Part shown: positions 11,121 to 21,339 of the stretch, in pieces
Layout: the number at the start of each line of letters is the position of its first letter
Position numbering within the stretch: position 1 is the first letter of the stretch
Source: Acholoe squamosa
Taxonomy: Eukaryota > Annelida > Polychaeta > Phyllodocida > Polynoidae
Reading direction: 5' to 3'
DNA length: 64,000 bases
NCBI GenBank assembly: GCA_949317995.1
Contig: OX439047.1
Location: 482,501 to 546,500 of the forward strand
The notes under the pieces: generated by a model
What the model was told of the DNA's origin: nothing
The model's database searches: none
What the model saw: the letters and a program-made list of their open reading frames with translations, nothing else
Translations under genes and position numbers: made by a program

Positions 11121-13046
11121 CAACCAAGGGTAGACATGACGGAGGCATTGTGACCAATGTGATAATGAGTGAACACATTACAACCAAGGGTGCACATGAT
11201 GGAGGCATTGTGACAAATGTGAAAATTAGTGAACACAGTACAACCAAGGGTGGACATGACGGAGGCATTGTGACAAATGTGAAAATTAGTGACAAATGTG
11301 ATAATTAGTGAACACAGTACAACCAAGGGTAGACATGATGGAGGCATTGTGACAAATGTGAAAATTAGTGAACACAGTACAACCAAGGGTGGACATGACG
11401 GAGGCATTGTGACCAATGTGAAAATTAGTGAACACAGTACAACCAAGGGTGGACATGACGGAGGCATTGTGACCAATGTGAAAATTAGTGAACACAGTAC
11501 AACCAAGGGTAGACATGACGGAGGCATTGTGACCAATGTGAAAATTAGTGAACACAGTACAACCAAGGGTGGACATGACGGAGGCATTGTGACAAATGTG
11601 AAAATTAGTGAACACAGTACAACCAAGGGTGGACATGACGGAGGCATTGTGACCAATGTGAAAATTAGTGAATACAGTACAACCAAGGGTGGACATGATG
11701 GAGGCATTGTGACAAATGTGAAAATTAGTGACAAATGTGAAAATTAGTGAATACAGTACAACCAAGGGTAGACATGATGGAGGCATTGTGACAAATGTGA
11801 AAATTAGTGAATACAATACAACCAAGGGTAGACATGACGGAGGCATTGTGACAAATGTGAAAATTAGTGAACACAGTACAACCAAGGGTAGACATGACGG
11901 AGGCATTGTGACCAATGTGAAAATTAGTGAATACATTACAACCAAGGGTGGACATGATGGAGGCATTGTGACAAATGTGAAAATTAGTGAATACAGTACA
12001 ACCAAGGGTGGACATGACGGAGGCATTGTGACCAATGTGAAAATTAGTGAACACAGTACAACCAAGGGTAGACATGACGGAGGCATTGTGACCAATGTGA
12101 TAATGAGTGAACACAGTACAACCAAGGGTAGACATGACGGAGGCATTGTGACCAATGTGATAATGAGTGAACACAGTACAACCAAGGGTAGACATGATGG
12201 AGGCATTGTGACCAATGTGAAAATTAGTGAATACATTACAACCAAGGGTAGACATGACGGAGGCATTGTGACAAATGTGAAAATTAGTGAATACAGTACA
12301 ACCAAGGGTAGACATGACGGAGGCATTGTGACAAATGTGAAAATTAGTGAACACAGTACAACCAAGGGTGGACATGACGGAGGCATTGTGACCAATGTGA
12401 AAATTAGTGAACACAGTACAACCAAGGGTAGACATGACGGAGGCATTGTGACCAATGTGATAATGAGTGAACACAGTACAACCAAGGGTAGACATGACGG
12501 AGGCATTGTGACAAATGTGAAAATTAGTGAATACAGTACAACCAAGGGTGGACATGATGGAGGCATTGTGACCAATGTGAAAATTAGTGAACACAGTACA
12601 ACCAAGGGTAGACATGACGGAGGCATTGTGACCAATGTGATAATGAGTGAACACAGTACAACCAAGGGTAGACATGACGGAGGCATTGTGACAAATGTGA
12701 AAATTAGTGAATACAGTACAACCAAGGGTGGACATGACGGAGGCATTGTGACAAATGTGAAAATTAGTGAATACAGTACAACCAAGGGTGGACATGACGG
12801 AGGCATTGTGACCAATGTGAAAATTAGTGAATACAGTACAACCAAGGGTAGACATGACGGAGGCATTGTGACAAATGTGAAAATTAGTGAATACAGTACA
12901 ACCAAGGGTGGACATGACGGAGGCATTGTGACCAATGTGAAAATTAGTGAACACAGTACAACCAAGGGTAGACATGATGGAGGCATTGTGACCAATGTGA
13001 TAATGAGTGAACACAGTAAAACCAATGTGATAATGAGTGAACACAT
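11121..13046 (+). repeat. 60-bp minisatellite, about 32 units
   Basis: Near-perfect 60-bp units (ACAACCAAGGGT(A/G)GACATGA then GGAGGCATTGTGAC(A/C)AATGTG and AAAATTAGTGAA(C/T)ACAGT) run head to tail. Two short units near 11289 and 11728 shift the frame. Because 60 is a multiple of 3, the array gives long open frames on both strands (586 and 444 codons). I treat these as artefacts of periodicity, because every frame repeats the same 20 residues and no start context or flanking gene structure exists. Confidence 0.95.
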
Positions 13047-13922
13047 TACTTTACTCAGTTAATGAGTTTATACAGAAATGTTATACTGTGTATTCCTTGT
13101 GCACAGTTCACAGTTTACCTACTGTACTCATGTATCATGTCTATTAGTTGTAATGATGTGTCAATGTAGCCGTCTCGAGTCTCCTCGCATCACAGTGAAC
13201 CTTCAGGGGTACCGGCATTCACACTGTACTTCCAGTATGTGAGTAATGTAGTGAAATGCTTTTCCCTTTATTAGACAACTATATTATCCGCCTTGCTTGA
13301 TCATGCTTAATTAAATGCAAACTATTATTCATTATTTACTATATACATCTGTTATTGTTGGACTCATGTCTTAGTCTAGCAGTTTATATTATATTAAATG
13401 TAGTCAACTGGTTGATATAAAATAAGAAGAGTAAATATTTATGGCTACGTCTTGTTTACATTTACTAAAACACCAATGTATTTGCTCCTTAGAATGTGGC
13501 CCGGTCCCACCAAATGAAGATCAGTGATAAGTCTATTGAGTGAGCTTCTATTGCATCTATATTCACCAGAGCTATGTTGTCATGTATATCAACCTACAAC
13601 TAAATGATACCACTGCTGCTCTTCAAATACTGCCAACAGAATTACGTTTGTTTTTGTTTCCAAAAGTAAGTGTACTCACAATGAATGAAAATGTAGGAAG
13701 ACTCATATGTACATGATAAATAAATGTTTAAATAAAATGCTTTATTAACCAGCTTTTGTTTTACATGTATGTTTTCTCATTTTGACAGATGAAAAATAAT
13801 TATTCAAAAAACTCTGCACAAGTTTATACATATTTTATTTAAAAGATCACTTGTGTTCACAAATTTGGTTGTCAGCGCTTTGACTCTGTTGAGTCTTGTA
13901 CAGGACTTTTTCACACAAATTA
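13047..13922. other. Intergenic AT-rich stretch
   Basis: No ORF of note, no RNA gene and no clear repeat was recognised here. It lies between the 60-bp array and a MITE, in the interval between the convergent carbonic anhydrase and CUB-CCP genes. Confidence 0.5.
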
Positions 13923-14221
13923 GGCCACACCAAAAAAATAAGTTAGTCTACTGATCACCCTCTCCATATTTTCGGAAATACAATTTTTTTTTTTCTCTGA
14001 AAAAAATCTTATCTACGGATTTCGCTCGCTTCATTTTATGAAAATGATTATCTTTGTGATGTTTGGGAAAATTTAGAAAAAAATTAAAATTGGTTCACTT
14101 GCCTCAATTTCCCAGTAAGGAATCCATTGGACGCCAAAGAATTCTTAAAAAAAAAAGAAATTCACTCGCACCATTTTTTCAAAACCAAAATCCATAGACC
14201 AACTTATTTTTTGGTGTGGCC
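13923..14221. mobile_element. MITE, family with GGCCACACC termini, copy 1
   Basis: Terminal inverted repeats begin GGCCACACCAAAAAAATAAG and end with the reverse, GGTGTGGCC. The inner repeat continues into GTTAGTCTACTGAT on the left and ATCCATAGACCAACTT on the right. Flanks read TTA and TCA, which suggests a 3-bp target duplication of the PIF/Harbinger kind. A second copy lies at 52086-52346. No transposase is encoded. Confidence 0.8.
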
Positions 14222-14964
14222 TCATATAGATATATTTTACATTTTTATGTTGGTATACATGCTACAACTATTTTATTCATATTCACATTTGATATTTAAG
14301 TATAAAAATATGCATATTCTGTACCGGGGGTATATAACATGACATCTACATTAATACCATTGCTCTCTTTACAATGTGAGGGTTGTATTCAGAAACCATT
14401 CAGAATTTTGATTCTTTGCTACAGTGTGTTTAGATATCAACAAATACGAGATTATACATTACATTGATCTGGTCATTGGCAGATCCCGGATGTGCAAAAG
14501 GAGGGGGTATAGCTCATAGCTGTGAAGATGGGGCATGGCAGATAATCTTGCAAAAGGACAGGCAGCCCATAGCCGCGTTTCTGGTATCGCCCAAAAAGCC
14601 ATGACACCGTATAGGGGAGGTGGATGTATTGATTTTTCAATCCCCCTTAAAAGTAACTAATTTCAACCATCCACCATTCTAAGTTTGTGGAATCGATGGG
14701 GAAGGTATTGGATCTCAATTTAAAAATTATATTTTATAGCGAAACAGTATATTATTATACCTCAGCTTCAAATAAAGAGTCAGCTGAGATGAACAACTAT
14801 ATTCAGCTGAAAGCAAGGAATTTGAGCTGAGATTTCAGCTCATAGATGAAAGATTTGGCTGAAATCTTAGTTGAAACGGATTGAGCTGAGTTTCACCAGA
14901 GATCTTAAGCAAGATTAAATAATACTTCAGCCTATTTGGCTCTGCCCCAAATCCCCCTTAAGTG
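14222..14964. other. Downstream region of the CUB-CCP gene
   Basis: This should hold the 3' UTR of the minus-strand receptor gene, but I cannot fix a poly(A) site. At about 14560-14640 there is a reverse-complement match to 34095-34175 (TTTTTGGGCG and GTCATGGCTT blocks), a dispersed repeat. At 14775-14880 short AGCTGA(A) motifs recur. Confidence 0.45.
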
Positions 14965-15386
14965 TTAACATGCTAGTGGCAGTGCTGTCCCCTGCATACT
15001 ATCTGATTGGCCAGTTAGTGTCACATGACGCCCTGTTGCAGTGCCCGTGCCCTGGTCGTCCCAGAGATACATTGGCCACCTTATGTAGCTCAAACCAGGC
15101 CTGCGCAATGTCTCTGGTGCTGCAGATAATCCAAGATGGCCGCCACCCTCCCACGGGGTGGTCACACGGTGCAAAGTGAGGGCGTGGTGCGGGGTGGGAG
15201 ACTTGAAGGTCAGGTCACATGACCTGCTACTGGTGTCATGTGACCCGGTAGCACTCCTCCTGCGGTGCCCCCTGGCAGCGAGCAGGGACACCACAAGGAC
15301 CAGGAGTATCAGGAGGAAGGAGAGGCACACGGCCGTACCAATCACTGTAGGTCTGGCCAACGATGGCTTCCGCTGGGGCTTTGTTT
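14965..15386 (-). CDS. CUB-CCP receptor, transmembrane and cytoplasmic exon
   Basis: Last coding exon of the minus-strand gene. It follows a TTTCCATCTGCAG acceptor and joins the CCP5 exon in phase 1. A short linker (ETKPQRKPSLARP) leads into a hydrophobic span (VIGTAVCLSFLLILLVLVVS), then a basic stop-transfer cluster (RGHRRRS) and a tail of about 95 residues ending in TAG. This makes the product a type I membrane protein with an extracellular CUB-CCP region. The tail has many Ser, Thr and Pro residues and one SYIRW stretch, but no signalling motif I can name. The protein is not assignable to a named orthologue. Confidence 0.8.
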
Positions 15387-15721
15387 CTGCAGATGGAAAA
15401 AAATGATTTAATTTTGAATTTAATTACTGAAAGACTTTTGTCGCTGTAGTGGCAAAATAGCAAATGAAGCCTTAACATATCAAAATAATTGGTTCTGAAT
15501 GCATGACATGCTTAGCAATGAATCATAAATCACCCAAGATCCAGCTCACAAATACCTTACCCACTGTACCACAGAACTACATCGTACTGGGTTCATAAAG
15601 GCATTTTATTCAAGATGAAAACATCTACCATTTTTGTTGCCTAATTAAAACTTCTAGGAATTATTGAGACACATTTTGTACTGGTAACATTCCCTTGACC
15701 CTATTTTACCTCCCTACATAC

Positions 15722-15937
15722 CAGTGTTAACCACACACACAAGTTGCGTCCCGTTGAACGTCCCGTTGTCTTGACACACACGTAGGGTGTCTCCGGTTGT
15801 GGCGGTATACCCCGGGCGGCAGGTGTAGATCAGGGTCTCACCATAAGACACTAGGTCTACCCCATCATCGTTCCCATCCTCACCGGCTTTACGCATAGTG
15901 CCCACCCCCGCCACAGGCCACTTACTGCACGGGTTAG
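15722..15937 (-). CDS. CUB-CCP receptor, CCP domain 5 exon
   Basis: One CCP (sushi) module in a single phase 1-1 exon of 216 nt. Acceptor GTTGTACAG, donor GTATGT. The four expected cysteines are visible in NPCSKWP, IYTCRPGY, LRVCQDNG and TQLVCV, with the usual G-Y after Cys2 and no Trp before Cys4. The insert DGNDDGVDLVSYGE recurs in the sister modules, so these CCPs arose by internal duplication. It sits directly before the membrane-span exon. Confidence 0.85.
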
Positions 15938-16209
15938 CTGTACAACATTAATATTACACCAATCACAATTTTACTCCATTCAAAGATTACTTCTCAAAGT
16001 TTCAAAGTGTTAAAAGGACAAGTATTTTGTTGTGTCATACTGAAATGATTACTGTTATCCCATTTGGTAAAATGTTGAACACAAAGAAATTACAGTTCTA
16101 GTTGTATGTAACTTGTCTAATGTTGGCAGATGAAGTTGCAATCTACTGGGAACTGGGAATTTGCAGCATGTCCATACATATCAATTTTTATTGTATGTGA
16201 ATGTCTTAC

Positions 16210-16413
16210 GTTGACAGAGTATATCTGTGCCGTTGAGGGCACCAGTGGCGGTACAGACGCGGGTGTGTGGTCCCCCTGTAGGGCTGTACCCAGGTACACA
16301 GGAGTAGGGTACAACCTCCATGTAGGAGATGTGAACCTCTCCGTCCATGTTAACATCATCTTGGTGCATGATACGGGAACCACGAGGCACCGGGATCGGC
16401 TTACACACACGTG
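16210..16413 (-). CDS. CUB-CCP receptor, CCP domain 4 exon
   Basis: A 204-nt phase 1-1 exon with acceptor TTGTTACACAG and donor GTAAGA. It encodes one sushi module with cysteines in RVCKPIP, PYSCVPGY, TRVCTATG and DILCQ. The central segment DVNMDGEVHISYMEV matches the equivalent position in CCP2 (DVNMDGRDIITYKDV), supporting duplication within the gene. Confidence 0.85.
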
Positions 16414-16594
16414 CTGTGTAACAAGACAATAGCTACTACCGGCACTATACAAGCACACAAATTGGGTTTAAAATATATTAATGTCTAATAAAAGACAATT
16501 TGGTACTCTACAGCCATCTTCCTAATGCACACCCCTGCAAAGGGTTTTAGGGATAAGAATAAAGATTCTTATTATCAAGGGTGAAAAAACATAC

Positions 16595-16795
16595 GTGCAC
16601 AGACCAGGTCCTCCCCGCTATACGTCCCATCCTCCTGACACTTTCGTACTGAATTCCCACGTACCTCCTGGTAACCATGGTGACAGGTGTAAACAATAAC
16701 CTCCCCGTAGGACACAATATCCGCCCCATCCTCCTGACTGTCCATAGGTAGGGCGGTACTGTGGGGGAGGGACGGGTACATGGCACACTGCTTCA
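16595..16795 (-). CDS. CUB-CCP receptor, CCP domain 3 exon
   Basis: A 201-nt phase 1-1 exon (acceptor ATATTACAG, donor GTATGT). It encodes one sushi module with cysteines in VKQCAMYP, VYTCHHGY, VRKCQEDG and DLVCA. The D-G-A-D-I-V-S-Y-G-E insert matches CCP5. The order and phase fit a module inserted between CCP2 and CCP4. Confidence 0.85.
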
Positions 16796-17076
16796 CTGTA
16801 ATATAGGGAAATAGGGGTGTAATAAGGTAGATATACAATTGTGAGTTCATTGTAAAACTAATATTGGACCAGGCTTCATTCAACAACTCTGAAGACATTC
16901 ATGGATGTCGAACTGGGAAAATTCTGAAACCAGGCAATATTCTGAAAACTTACCATCCTTGGGTAATAGAGTGCCAGTTTAAACCATATATATAGATTTG
17001 CAGACATGTAGAGCCACACACATGTGTGACAAACTACCTCAGTTATACACAAACAGTCAAGTGTGTCATTCCTTAC

Positions 17077-17277
17077 CTATACACACCAGGTCGTGTCCAC
17101 TCAGGGTACCCTCTGCCTGACAGGCGCGCTCTGTGTCACCACTGGTAGGCACGTACCCTGTTATACATGCGTACCTCAACACGTCCTTGTACGTGATGAT
17201 GTCACGCCCATCCATGTTCACATCCAGCGTCTGATGTGACGTGAAGCGGGGTGACGGTATGTCCTCACAACGTACAG
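17077..17277 (-). CDS. CUB-CCP receptor, CCP domain 2 exon
   Basis: A 201-nt phase 1-1 exon with a GCTTATTTCAG acceptor and a GTAAGG donor. It encodes one sushi module with cysteines in VRCEDIPS, RYACITGY, ERACQAEG and DLVCI. The intron upstream of it (17278-39884 on the plus strand) is 22.6 kb and contains the complete LTR retroelement and the large inverted-repeat satellite element. The left LTR ends only about 130 bp from this exon. Confidence 0.85.
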
Positions 17278-17409
17278 CTGAAATAAGCAGGTTACAAATC
17301 AACCTTTTTAATGTAAAACCTTTAGATTAAAGAAATATAGACTGCTTGAACTATGTTCAAGAAACGCAGTGCAAAAGAGAACGCCTACAGCGGACAGCTC
17401 GGGTGGGAC

Positions 17410-18943
17410 TGTCATACTAGTGATTGGCATGATCAAGTTGTCATATGAGAAATATCATAAGACTAGTGGTATATAGTGTAATTATCTCAAGGCTCTTATA
17501 AATAGTGTTATTTCCAGTTGTCACTGGTTTATTCAGCTTTAGGCAACATGTAAGAAATATCAATCATACAGTAGTTAGTATGTAGGTAATTTGTACATAC
17601 AGTAAACATACAGTAATTTATAAAGTATAATGTTCAGTTCCACTCCACCTGTGAGGTATTAATAATACAGTGTCCAGCATACTTCTAGGTGGGTTCCCAC
17701 ACCTAGCTCCTGACCTGCTGCTTAGAGGAATAATGTAATAATGGATAACTTTACCCTCTGGTGGAAGTCTTGAAGAAGATAGCCTCTGGCCACTAATGGT
17801 AGGAAACCAATGCCTGTCTAGCATAGTTAGTTAGTTAGTTAGTGTTTAACGGCACGTCAGCTACTGGTGATGGCTATTTGTGCCTAAAGGTTTTATGGAA
17901 GAAAGTTTCTACTGTTTAAATTTGACTGTAGTATCCCAGGTTCTTGACATATGCAAGTATTGTATCCGGTCTGCAGGTATCAAATAACTCTTTCAGTGTG
18001 TCTAGCATAGTTTCCCCATAGTGCAGTGGTATAGCAGGTAGCAGGAGATGACTGGAGATGTTACCTCTAGAGCGGTTCTTGGTGATGTGTCTTCCTGGAG
18101 GTGCAGGCAGGCTATTTGTAGCAAATCTTGGAAAGGCACCTCCAGACTGACTGGAGCCAGCAGCATCTGCCTAACTCTACAATTGTTTGAGGGGACCCTT
18201 TCAAGTGTCACAGGGGGACAAAGGGCCCCCATGGACGCCGCTATGGCCCCCATTGTCTTGGTCGGTTCTGCATCTTTAGACCCTCATATCTCGGCCGTTT
18301 ATGCTTGTATAACCGCCATTTTGGGCATGCGCAGAGCTGAATGTGCCAAGATTATAATGCCCGCTGGATAGGCGCGTAACTCCCGCCGGTTTGTCTGTAG
18401 CTCACTCGGAGGTCGATTCAGTCTCCATGGCGTAACTTCCTTAATACTGGGAGTTCAGCCTTGATCTTGGGCTCATTCTGACCGTCTAATTATGGGCTTT
18501 CCATAGAATTTTTGATATTTGACCTAGGTCGCTCAGGAGCGACGCTAGAGCGACCGGAAGGTTATGGCGTCGTGCTTATGTAACCCATTGTTCAGTCCTT
18601 AGAGTGCTCAGACACTCATGACGGCGTCAGCGGTGCTCAGGCACCCGTGACGGCCGGTTGCATTCACTTACAGGTTATTAATTTGTGCATTGAACCATGA
18701 GGTCGCACACTGAGACCCTCATTTTTATTATATTGTGCAGTGAACCATTAGGTCGGACCTTTTGATGTCATAAACTCAGTCTAACTGACTGTGGCTGGTG
18801 TGCAGTGGGGCATGAACGCTCTTATACAAAGTTTGAGCGCTCTTATAGCTCTTAGAACCAACCTATGTATTAATTTCATAGATATTTCTTTGATTAATAC
18901 AAAATATGTTAGAATTTATGGAACAATAAAATGGTATATCATA
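17410..18943 (-). repeat. 3' LTR of element 1 (contains a SINE)
   Basis: Direct copy of 32237-33586. On the minus strand it starts TATGATATACC and ends GTATGACA. Without the SINE at 17829-17998 and its duplicated target it is 1350 bp. AATAAA on the minus strand at 17528-17533 is a plausible poly(A) signal, about 120 bp before the LTR end. An AT-rich ATATAATAAAA on the minus strand near 18725-18735 could be the TATA element. Confidence 0.95.
17829..17998 (-). mobile_element. SINE-like insertion inside the 3' LTR
   Basis: This 170-bp insert is present in the left LTR and absent from the right one, and is flanked by the 14-bp duplication TGTCTAGCATAGTT (17815-17828 and 17999-18012). The right LTR shows the empty site. 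On the minus strand it ends GCCGTTAAACACTAACTAAC, a GTTAAAC end plus a 4-bp microsatellite tail that recalls lophotrochozoan SINEs. It landed after the LTR element did. Confidence 0.9.
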
Positions 18944-18948
18944 GAATA

Positions 18949-18961
18949 CTCCCTCTCCCCC
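18949..18961 (-). promoter_or_regulatory. Polypurine tract of element 1
   Basis: On the minus strand GGGGGAGAGGGAG lies 5 nt upstream of the 3' LTR, the position of the plus-strand DNA primer in LTR elements. Confidence 0.75.
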
Positions 18962-19199
18962 GAAAGAATGCGAAACTCCGTCATTTCGCCGAGGGAATGT
19001 ACAATTTATACAATTTTTACCTTATTTTGGAGTTATATACTGTTTTGTAAGAGGATTTGAAGTGATGGGGAGTGCTTCAAATGCAATTTTTGTGGTAGAG
19101 CTTTGTCAGTATAAACAATTTTCTCCTGGGTATAAGTACATTTCCGAGTTTCTATATCTTACCATACCATAGCTTATTTGCTTATGTAACATCAATATT

Positions 19200-19915
19200 G
19201 GGTACAATTTTCCATTTTTTTATGTACAACATACAATTTGGCAAATAGTGTGCAATTTTGGCATTTAATATTCAATTTAGCGTGCAAATTGAACATAAAT
19301 GACAATTTCAGTGTGCAAATTTACAATTTCGCGTGTAATTGCATTCAATTGACAATTTCAGTATGCAAATATATAATTTTTGCGTACATTTGGCAATTTA
19401 AGTGTGCAAATATATAATTTTCGCGTATATTTGGCAATTTTAGTGTGCAAATATATAATTTCGCGTACATTTGGCAATTTGAGTGTGCAAATATATAATT
19501 TTCGCGTATATTTGGCAATTTTAGTGTGCAAATATATAATTTCGCGTGCATTTGGCAATTTTAGTATGCCAATGTATAATTTTGCGTTCAATTGATAGTT
19601 TCTGTATGTACAAATATAATTTTGCGTACAGCTTGGATACACATAGAAATGTTGATTTTCTAAAAATCTGACTTCAGTGTATGAATTGGGTACAGACATA
19701 CAGTATAATGTGCAACATATAATTCAAATGTAAATTGGATACAACTTACAATCTAGTGTGCAAACATACAATTTTAGTGTGCAAATTGGGTACGAGCGTA
19801 CAATCTGGTGTGCAAACATACAATTTTAGTGTGCAAATTGGGTACAAGCGTACAATCTGGTGTGCAAATATACAATTTTAGTGTGCAAAATTGGGTACGA
19901 GCGTACAATCTGGAT
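19200..19915. repeat. AT-rich tandem repeats between 3' LTR and antisense ORF
   Basis: Units of about 40 bp (TTTGGCAATTTTAGTGTGCA, then AATATATAATTT and CGCGTA) fill 19370-19620. About three 52-bp units (GCAAATTGGGTACGAGCGTA type) fill 19725-19915. No ORF of note lies here. The position, between the LTR and an antisense gene, could make this an antisense leader or control region. Confidence 0.75.
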
Positions 19916-20123
19916 TACACTATTCAATTTATGGGATTTGAGACAAATTTTTCCGAGGGCCGGAAAAACAAAGTACTTCATGTACAATAGGCTTGTTTGT
20001 CTCTGAGTTACTCATTGATTTTGCTATATGGGTGTATTAATTGGCAATTTCGGCAGTGGGCCGCTGCTTAATTGACTATTCCCCTAGCCTTTTGAGTATG
20101 TGTCCCTGAAAGAGATTTATTTG

Positions 20124-20487
20124 GTGAGTATCTTAAGTAAACATGTTTTATGTCAACAATTTTCTCAACAATTTTTTTTTTTTTCATTCATTTTTCCAAC
20201 AATTTTCTTGGATACCTAAAGTGTGTTACTTTAAGTAAACCTTGGCATAGTATACAAGTGCTAGTGGGTACAAAAACTGTCTTAGTTATCTACCTGCATT
20301 CATGTATATTAATGTTAGATTTGTACAATTTTACAATTTGTAATTTGCAATTTCGCAATTTTGCGCGTATATGTGCGCATTAATCATTGATTTTTGTGAG
20401 AATACCATAGATTTTCATATTATACATCAACAAGTGGCTGTGTATATAATTTTTTTTTTTCTAATACTTTGATAATTTCATTGACAG
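20124..20487 (+). promoter_or_regulatory. Candidate intron upstream of the antisense ORF
   Basis: A strong plus-strand donor (TTG|GTGAGTA at 20124) precedes a textbook acceptor. The acceptor has a T run, a CTAATAC branch-point-like motif at 20461 and TTTCATTGACAG ending at 20487. Removing the 364 bp would place a leader exon from the LTR side next to the antisense ORF. Splicing is inferred from the sites only. Confidence 0.45.
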
Positions 20488-20710
20488 TGGAGGTGTGTCA
20501 GGAGTGAGATGTGAGTCTCCTCCCTGGTGTGCTCATGCAGTGGTGGCACTTGAGGTGTTAGGTGCCAGATTTTGGCATGTGTCTGTGGCAGTGCCTAGCT
20601 TGGTGTCAGTGGACAGTTCAGGGTGGGGGGGGGGTGTGTGTGTCCATTTAAGGAGTGTGTGGCTGGTATTGGAGCATCAGTTCCTCTCTGGAAGTCACTG
20701 CTGTAGTACC

Positions 20711-21190
20711 ATGGCCCACCTACAAGCTCTCTTCGCTCTGCCTGTCCCCCAGGTGATGGAGGTGGGGAGTCCAGCTAGGGCCCTGGTTGAGTCTAACCAG
20801 ACCATCCATTATGGGTACATAGTGAGTAATTTCAAAGAGATCATAGAGCATGGTGATGTGATGGTCTGTAATTACTCCTGCCATTATTTCCTGGGCTCAG
20901 CCTTGCGTCGGGGGGCCACTGTGGCCCTTCTGACTAGGGCCTTGGGCAGTATGGGTTTCTGGCCCATGGATTATAACCTAGGGCCGCGGGAGCGAGTGCT
21001 ATGGGATTATTTGTTGGCGGCATCCCTCCTCGATCTTGCGGCATCCGGGAATCCATCCACGGCTGCCGAGTATGGACTGGGGATGCTGGAGGCCCGGCTC
21101 GCTGAGTGGGAGCAGGATCACGGCCATATGTATGGCTCGGACTCGGCCCCGGACTCTCCCATTGATGTTGAACCCGAGGATCTGTGGTAG
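20711..21190 (+). CDS. Antisense ORF between env and 3' LTR of element 1 (159 aa)
   Basis: This plus-strand frame is opposite to gag, pol and env. The ATG has a good context (GTACCATGG). The same frame is open without a stop back to the acceptor at 20487 (20495-21190 as an uninterrupted frame). Third positions are GC-rich while the flanks are AT-rich, and the product is of mixed composition, as expected for a real protein. It contains a Cys pair (VCNYSCHYF), a central RERVLWDYLLAASLLDLA stretch that looks helical, and an acidic C-terminus (SAPDSPIDVEPEDLW). I recognise no family. The stop is followed after 47 nt by a histone-type stem-loop. The placement resembles the HTLV-1 HBZ antisense gene by position only. 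Confidence 0.55.
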   Translation: MAHLQALFALPVPQVMEVGSPARALVESNQTIHYGYIVSNFKEIIEHGDVMVCNYSCHYFLGSALRRGATVALLTRALGSMGFWPMDYNLGPRERVLWDYLLAASLLDLAASGNPSTAAEYGLGMLEARLAEWEQDHGHMYGSDSAPDSPIDVEPEDLW

Positions 21191-21237
21191 GATCCCGACT
21201 GACTGAAACCTAGGGTGTAAAAACCCGCCATCCCAAA

Positions 21238-21276
21238 GGCCCTTTTCAGGGCCGGCAAATTGTCCGAAAAGTTCTG
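21238..21276 (+). terminator. Histone-type mRNA 3'-end signal (stem-loop plus U7-type element)
   Basis: CCCAAAGGCCCTTTTCAGGG, completed by GCC to 21253, is an exact metazoan histone stem-loop: 6-bp stem GGCCCT/AGGGCC, loop TTTC, and AAA on the 5' side. Thirteen nt after the stem, AAAAGTTCTG (21267-21276) matches 8 of 10 positions of AAAAGAGCTG, the complement of the mammalian U7 snRNA 5' end as I know it. The stem lies 47 nt after the antisense stop codon and the whole signal ends 63 bp before the env stop at 21340. The 3' flank (GGCAA) departs from the usual ACCCA. Confidence 0.65.
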
Positions 21277-21339
21277 AATACTGTCTCTGATGTGTTGTCT
21301 CCTGGTGGTGGACTGGGGGCAGCCTAGGCTGTGGGCAGT

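Noticed and set aside
11121-13062. Open frames of 586 codons (minus) and 444 codons (plus)
   Set aside because: The unit is 60 bp, so any stop-free frame stays open. The product is one 20-residue word repeated on both strands, with no start context or exon structure.
16130-16432. Plus-strand 100-codon frame over CCP4
   Set aside because: Antisense of a well-supported CCP exon; no features of its own.
18048-18371. 107-codon plus-strand frame in both LTRs
   Set aside because: Preserved only because the LTRs are nearly identical; no start context or domain. It could be part of an antisense leader but nothing supports translation.
18395-18425. tRNA-like A and B box words (TAGCTCACTCGG, GGTCGATTC) in the LTR
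   Set aside because: The two boxes are almost adjacent, which is too close for a tRNA or an RNA polymerase III promoter.
20495-20710. Longer 231-codon version of the antisense ORF
   Set aside because: The first codon would be GTG. I prefer the ATG at 20711, though a spliced upstream exon could extend the frame.
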